DNA of 64,000 bases, from the NCBI GenBank assembly GCA_019454165.1, contig CP075367.1, positions 767,971 to 831,970 on the forward strand, written 5' to 3'. The DNA is from Anaerolineales bacterium (GTDB lineage Bacteria > Chloroflexota > Anaerolineae > Anaerolineales > UBA11579). The first letter of the stretch is position 1. Every line of letters begins with the position of its first letter. The notes under the pieces were generated by a model. That model was not told the origin of the DNA and did no database searches. It saw nothing but the letters and a program-made list of their open reading frames with translations. The position numbers and the translations under genes are program-made. Positions 59,161 to 64,000 of the stretch are shown piece after piece.

Positions 59161-61131
59161 TTGGCTACTAAAGCAGACCTTATCCTGACCAACGCCCACG
59201 TCCTCACTATGAATGAGGACATGCAACAATTCCCCAAGGGCGCGGTCGCCATCCTGGGCGACAGCATTCTGGCCGCCGGGCCGGAAGACGAGATCCTGAA
59301 ACAATACGAAGCCACAGACAAACTGGATTGCCGCGGTAAAGTGCTGATGCCCGGCCTGGTCAATGCGCACACGCATGTGCCCATGACCCTGCTGCGCGGC
59401 CTGGCCGACGACCTGCGCCTGGATGTGTGGCTGATGGGCTACATGATCCCGGTCGAGCGCGAATTCGTCACGCCGGATTTTGTGCATCTGGGCACCTCGA
59501 TCGGCTGCGCCGAATACATCCGCTCGGGCATCACCAGCTTTGCGGATATGTACTACTACGAGTCCACCGTGGCCGAGGCGGCCGCCGCGGCCGGTATGCG
59601 CGCCGTGTGCGGGCAAACCGTGATGAAGTTCCCCACGCCGGACGCCAAGTTCTACGAAGAATCGATGGCCTACACGCGCGAGTTCATCCAGAAATGGAAG
59701 GGCCATCCGCTGATCGTGCCGGCCGTCTCCCCGCATGCGCCGTATAGCTGCACCGAGGAGATCTTGCGTGCCACGGCGGCGCTAGCGGTCGAGTTCGATG
59801 TGCCCCTGCATACGCACATCTCGGAAAGCTCCTTTGAGGTTGAAAATGCCCGCCGCGATTGGGGCATGCCGGTGGTGCCGTACGTCAAGAAGCAAAACCT
59901 GTTCGACGCCAAGGTGCTTGCCGCCCACTGCGTGCACATTGATAAAGGCGAGATCAACACCCTGAAGCACCACCATGTGGGCGTCTCGCACAACCCGTCC
60001 TCCAATATGAAGCTGGCTTCCGGCGCGGCGCCGGTGAGCGAGATGCTGCGCGCCGGCCTCAACGTGGGTATCGGCACGGATGGCCCGGCCTCCAACAACG
60101 ACCTCGACATGTTCGAAGAAGTGCGGTTGGCCGCCTTCCTGGCCAAGCTGCGTGAGAACGACCCCACCACGCTGCCAGCCCAGACCGCGCTGCTGATGGC
60201 CACCCGCCTGGGCGCGCAGGCCATGCACATCGGCGACATCACCGGTTCGCTGGAGCCCGGCAAGCGGGCTGACCTGATCCTGGTGGACATCGACACCCTG
60301 CATGCCTCACCGCACTTCAGCCGTGACCCCAACAGCACCTACGCCCAGATCGTGTATGCCGCCAAGTCCACCGATGTGACCGATGTGATGGTCAACGGCA
60401 AGTGGCTGATGCGCGGCAGGCAGCTCAGCACGCTGGATGAGCAGGCTTTGCTCGCCCAGGCGGCTGAGCTGGCCAAGAAGATCGATAAGTTCCTGATCGC
60501 GCGTGAGAAGTCGGTGCTGACCAAGCTGATCGCCATCGGCGGGGCTACGCAGGAGGAGAGCTTCGAAGCGCAGCTCAAGGTGGCGGTGGATGACCCTGAG
60601 CCGATCATCGCTGCAATGGAGCACCCCGAGATCAAGGTGGTCTACAAACGCCACTATCACGAGTACGACACCTACTTCATGTTCCCTGAGGAGAACTTCA
60701 CCCTGCGCTATCGCGAGGATGTGTTCCTGAAAGAGAATGGCCAGCCTGACCACTCACGCTATCGTTTGACCCTGATGGGTGATAGCCACGAGCGTGAGTT
60801 CCCCAGCGAGGTCGTGCTCTCCCGCAGCCGCTACCTGGCGCCGGCGGACCAAAGCCTGCGCTTCTACCGGGAGTATTTCCAGCCCCCGCGTGAGGTCGAG
60901 GTGGAGAAGAACCGCCGCCGCTGGCTGGTGCGCTTCCGCGACACGGATTTTTACGTCAACGTGGACCGCGTAGATAAGCCTGACTTGGGCAGCTTTGTGG
61001 AGATCAAGAGCCGCACCTGGAGCCAGCGGGATGCCGAGAGCAAGGCCAAACTGATCCTGGAGCTGGCCAAGCTGCTGGGCGTCTCGACCGAAGGCGCTGA
61101 GCCGCGCGAATACGTCAAGATCGCCGCGTAG
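59161..61131 (+). CDS. MTA/SAH deaminase-type amidohydrolase fused to a CYTH-like domain
   Basis: 656 residues. The first 450 are a complete TRZ/ATZ amidohydrolase: metal-binding NAHTHVPM, THISESSFEVENARRDWG, AAHCVHIDKGEI, GTDGPASNNDLDMFEE. These favour methylthioadenosine or S-adenosylhomocysteine deamination. After residue 455 comes a separate domain (SFEAQLKV, VVYKRHYHEYDTYFMF, LRYRE, RRRWLVRFRD, SFVEIKSRTW) that resembles the CYTH triphosphate tunnel; its first motif is ExQxK rather than ExExK. The start is TTG, six or seven bases after AAAGGG. Confidence 0.85.
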   Translation: MATKADLILTNAHVLTMNEDMQQFPKGAVAILGDSILAAGPEDEILKQYEATDKLDCRGKVLMPGLVNAHTHVPMTLLRGLADDLRLDVWLMGYMIPVEREFVTPDFVHLGTSIGCAEYIRSGITSFADMYYYESTVAEAAAAAGMRAVCGQTVMKFPTPDAKFYEESMAYTREFIQKWKGHPLIVPAVSPHAPYSCTEEILRATAALAVEFDVPLHTHISESSFEVENARRDWGMPVVPYVKKQNLFDAKVLAAHCVHIDKGEINTLKHHHVGVSHNPSSNMKLASGAAPVSEMLRAGLNVGIGTDGPASNNDLDMFEEVRLAAFLAKLRENDPTTLPAQTALLMATRLGAQAMHIGDITGSLEPGKRADLILVDIDTLHASPHFSRDPNSTYAQIVYAAKSTDVTDVMVNGKWLMRGRQLSTLDEQALLAQAAELAKKIDKFLIAREKSVLTKLIAIGGATQEESFEAQLKVAVDDPEPIIAAMEHPEIKVVYKRHYHEYDTYFMFPEENFTLRYREDVFLKENGQPDHSRYRLTLMGDSHEREFPSEVVLSRSRYLAPADQSLRFYREYFQPPREVEVEKNRRRWLVRFRDTDFYVNVDRVDKPDLGSFVEIKSRTWSQRDAESKAKLILELAKLLGVSTEGAEPREYVKIAA

Positions 61132-61145
61132 CCCGCTATGCAAAC

Positions 61146-61178
61146 AAAAAGAGCGCCGCAATTGCGGCGCTCTTTTTT
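61146..61178. terminator. Bidirectional terminator after the amidohydrolase
   Basis: 16-bp arms, AAAAAGAGCGCCGCAA and its complement, with T6. The design (stem meeting at AATT without loop) is like the terminator after ybeY. Confidence 0.88.
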
Positions 61179-61185
61179 GTTATAC

Positions 61186-61220
61186 GTCATTGCGAGGAGC
61201 GAGGCTCCGAAGCAATCCCC
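61186..61220. repeat. GTCATTGCGAGGAGCGAGGC...GAAGCAATC element
   Basis: Inverted orientation of the units at 37926-38003; the inner hairpin pairs GGAGC with GCTCC. Confidence 0.7.
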
Positions 61221-61229
61221 AAGAGAGGC

Positions 61230-61943
<714 letters not shown>

Positions 61944-61955
61944 GAGGGCTGCTCC

Positions 61956-62753
61956 TTACTTTGCCTTGGCCGTCTTAAGGCCAGATGCGGCGCCGCTGCC
62001 CAGGTAGGCCTCGATCACCTGCGGATTGCTTTGAATGTCCTTGGGCAAGCCTTCGGCGATCTTGGCGCCGTAGTCCAGCACCGTGATCTGCTCGCTGATG
62101 CCCATCACTACGCGCATGTCGTGCTCGATCAGCATGATGGTGATGCCCAGCGTGTCACGCAGGTCTCGGATGAACTTGGTCAGATCGGCGGTTTCGTTGG
62201 GGTTCATGCCTGCGGTCGGCTCGTCCAGCAGCAGCATCTTGGGCTTGGTGGCCAGGGCGCGGGCGATCTCCAGACGGCGCTGAGCGCCGTAGGGCAGGTT
62301 GCGGGCCAGCGAGTCGCCCAGGCCGCGCAGGCCTACGAAGTTGAGCAGGCGGCGGGCTTCCTCAGCCGCGGCGGCTTCCTCTTCCTTGAAGCGCTTGGTA
62401 CGCACGACTGCATCCACCAGGTTGGTGTGCAGGTGCACATGCTCGCCCACCAAAATGTTCTCGATCGAGGTCATGTTGGAGAACAGGCGAATGTTCTGGT
62501 ACGTGCGCGCCATGCCAGCGCGGGTGATCAGGTCAGGGCGCAGGTTGTGGGTGGGGTTGCCCTCGAAGAGAATCTCACCTTTATCGATCTTGTAGAAGCC
62601 GGTGACGCAGTTGAAGAAGGTGGTCTTGCCCGCGCCGTTGGGGCCGATCACGGAGCTGATGCTGTTCTCCTTGATGTCCAGGCTCAGGTCATTTACGGCC
62701 ACCAGGCCGCCGAAGATCTTGGATACGTTCTTTGCAGACAGGATGTTTGTCAT
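61956..62753 (-). CDS. livG: Branched-chain amino acid-type ABC transporter ATPase
   Basis: 265 residues. Walker A GPNGAGKTTF, LivG-type signature NLPYGAQRRLEIARAL, Walker B MLLLDEPTAGMNP, and switch LIEHDMRVVMGISEQI, with the usual LivG insert (TRAGMARTYQNIRLFSNMTSIENI). Start at 62753 (MTNILSAKNVSKIFGG). It follows livM by 19 bp. Confidence 0.94.
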   Translation of the reverse strand: MTNILSAKNVSKIFGGLVAVNDLSLDIKENSISSVIGPNGAGKTTFFNCVTGFYKIDKGEILFEGNPTHNLRPDLITRAGMARTYQNIRLFSNMTSIENILVGEHVHLHTNLVDAVVRTKRFKEEEAAAAEEARRLLNFVGLRGLGDSLARNLPYGAQRRLEIARALATKPKMLLLDEPTAGMNPNETADLTKFIRDLRDTLGITIMLIEHDMRVVMGISEQITVLDYGAKIAEGLPKDIQSNPQVIEAYLGSGAASGLKTAKAK

Positions 62754-62772
62754 GGTCGTTTCCGTTCCGGCG

Positions 62773-64000
<1,228 letters not shown>

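Overview
The window looks like chromosome of a high-GC bacterium of the phylum Chloroflexota, most likely class Anaerolineae. This is inferred from protein families, not from a marker tree. The clues are abundant Thr/Pro-rich linkers after lipoprotein signals, FHA and Ser/Thr-kinase signalling genes, many short palindromic intergenic repeats, and an ETF / acyl-CoA dehydrogenase plus Liv-type ABC transporter complement. There is no phage, IS transposase, CRISPR array, rRNA or intact tRNA. Gene density is high, and many genes overlap by 1-4 bp in clear operons.

Layout. 1-9 kb: the end of a threonine aldolase; purine nucleoside phosphorylase; a run of a membrane protein, a GNAT acetyltransferase, a membrane GAF sensor, an S1-domain protein and FtsK; then a HigBA toxin-antitoxin pair. 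9-13 kb: a CDP-alcohol phosphatidyltransferase, Lgt, an HNH nuclease, and tyrS. The tyrS gene sits behind what reads as a complete ribosome-mediated attenuator: an extended -10 promoter, a 15-codon leader peptide with two Tyr codons, mutually exclusive antiterminator and terminator stems. 13-18 kb (minus strand): fhaA, fhaB, mtnP and a SEDS glycosyltransferase fused to a transpeptidase-like domain that has lost its catalytic motifs. 18-25 kb: etfBA, acyl-CoA dehydrogenase, a TPR protein, two tandem paralogous lipoproteins and a HIT protein. 25-28 kb: yqeY, pgpH and ybeY. 28-32 kb: phnD, phnC and phnE for phosphonate/phosphite-type uptake. 32-38 kb: folC, whose 3' end runs into an antisense tRNA-like remnant; a Gmad2-type lipoprotein; an SDR; a CASTOR/POLLUX-type channel.

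38-48 kb (minus strand): a coiled-coil protein, coaD, recG, a small AT-rich islet with a hypoxanthine-DNA-glycosylase-like gene, degV/fakB, fakA, an Asp23-family gene, rpe and a Ser/Thr kinase. The order kinase-rpe-yloU-yloV-recG resembles that of Bacillus. 47-50 kb: an FGE-fold protein, an SH3 protein, DUF971 and an orphan response regulator. 50-56 kb (minus strand): a compact phosphosignalling module of kinase with beta-propeller, PP2C phosphatase, J-domain/VWA protein, zinc-ribbon FHA protein and a small partner. 56-61 kb: ornithine cyclodeaminase family, FAD oxidoreductase, CinA-like protein, and an amidohydrolase of the MTA/SAH deaminase type fused to a CYTH-like domain. 61-64 kb: livF, livG and the start-truncated livM.

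Two themes cut across the window. First, many genes have a TANNNT box ending 6-7 nt before the start codon, which implies leaderless mRNAs and decides several starts. Second, at least seven families of short interspersed palindromic repeats fill the gaps. One 30-bp copy lies in frame inside recG and is identical to an intergenic copy 5 kb away. No searches could be run; all homology statements come from recognised motifs.
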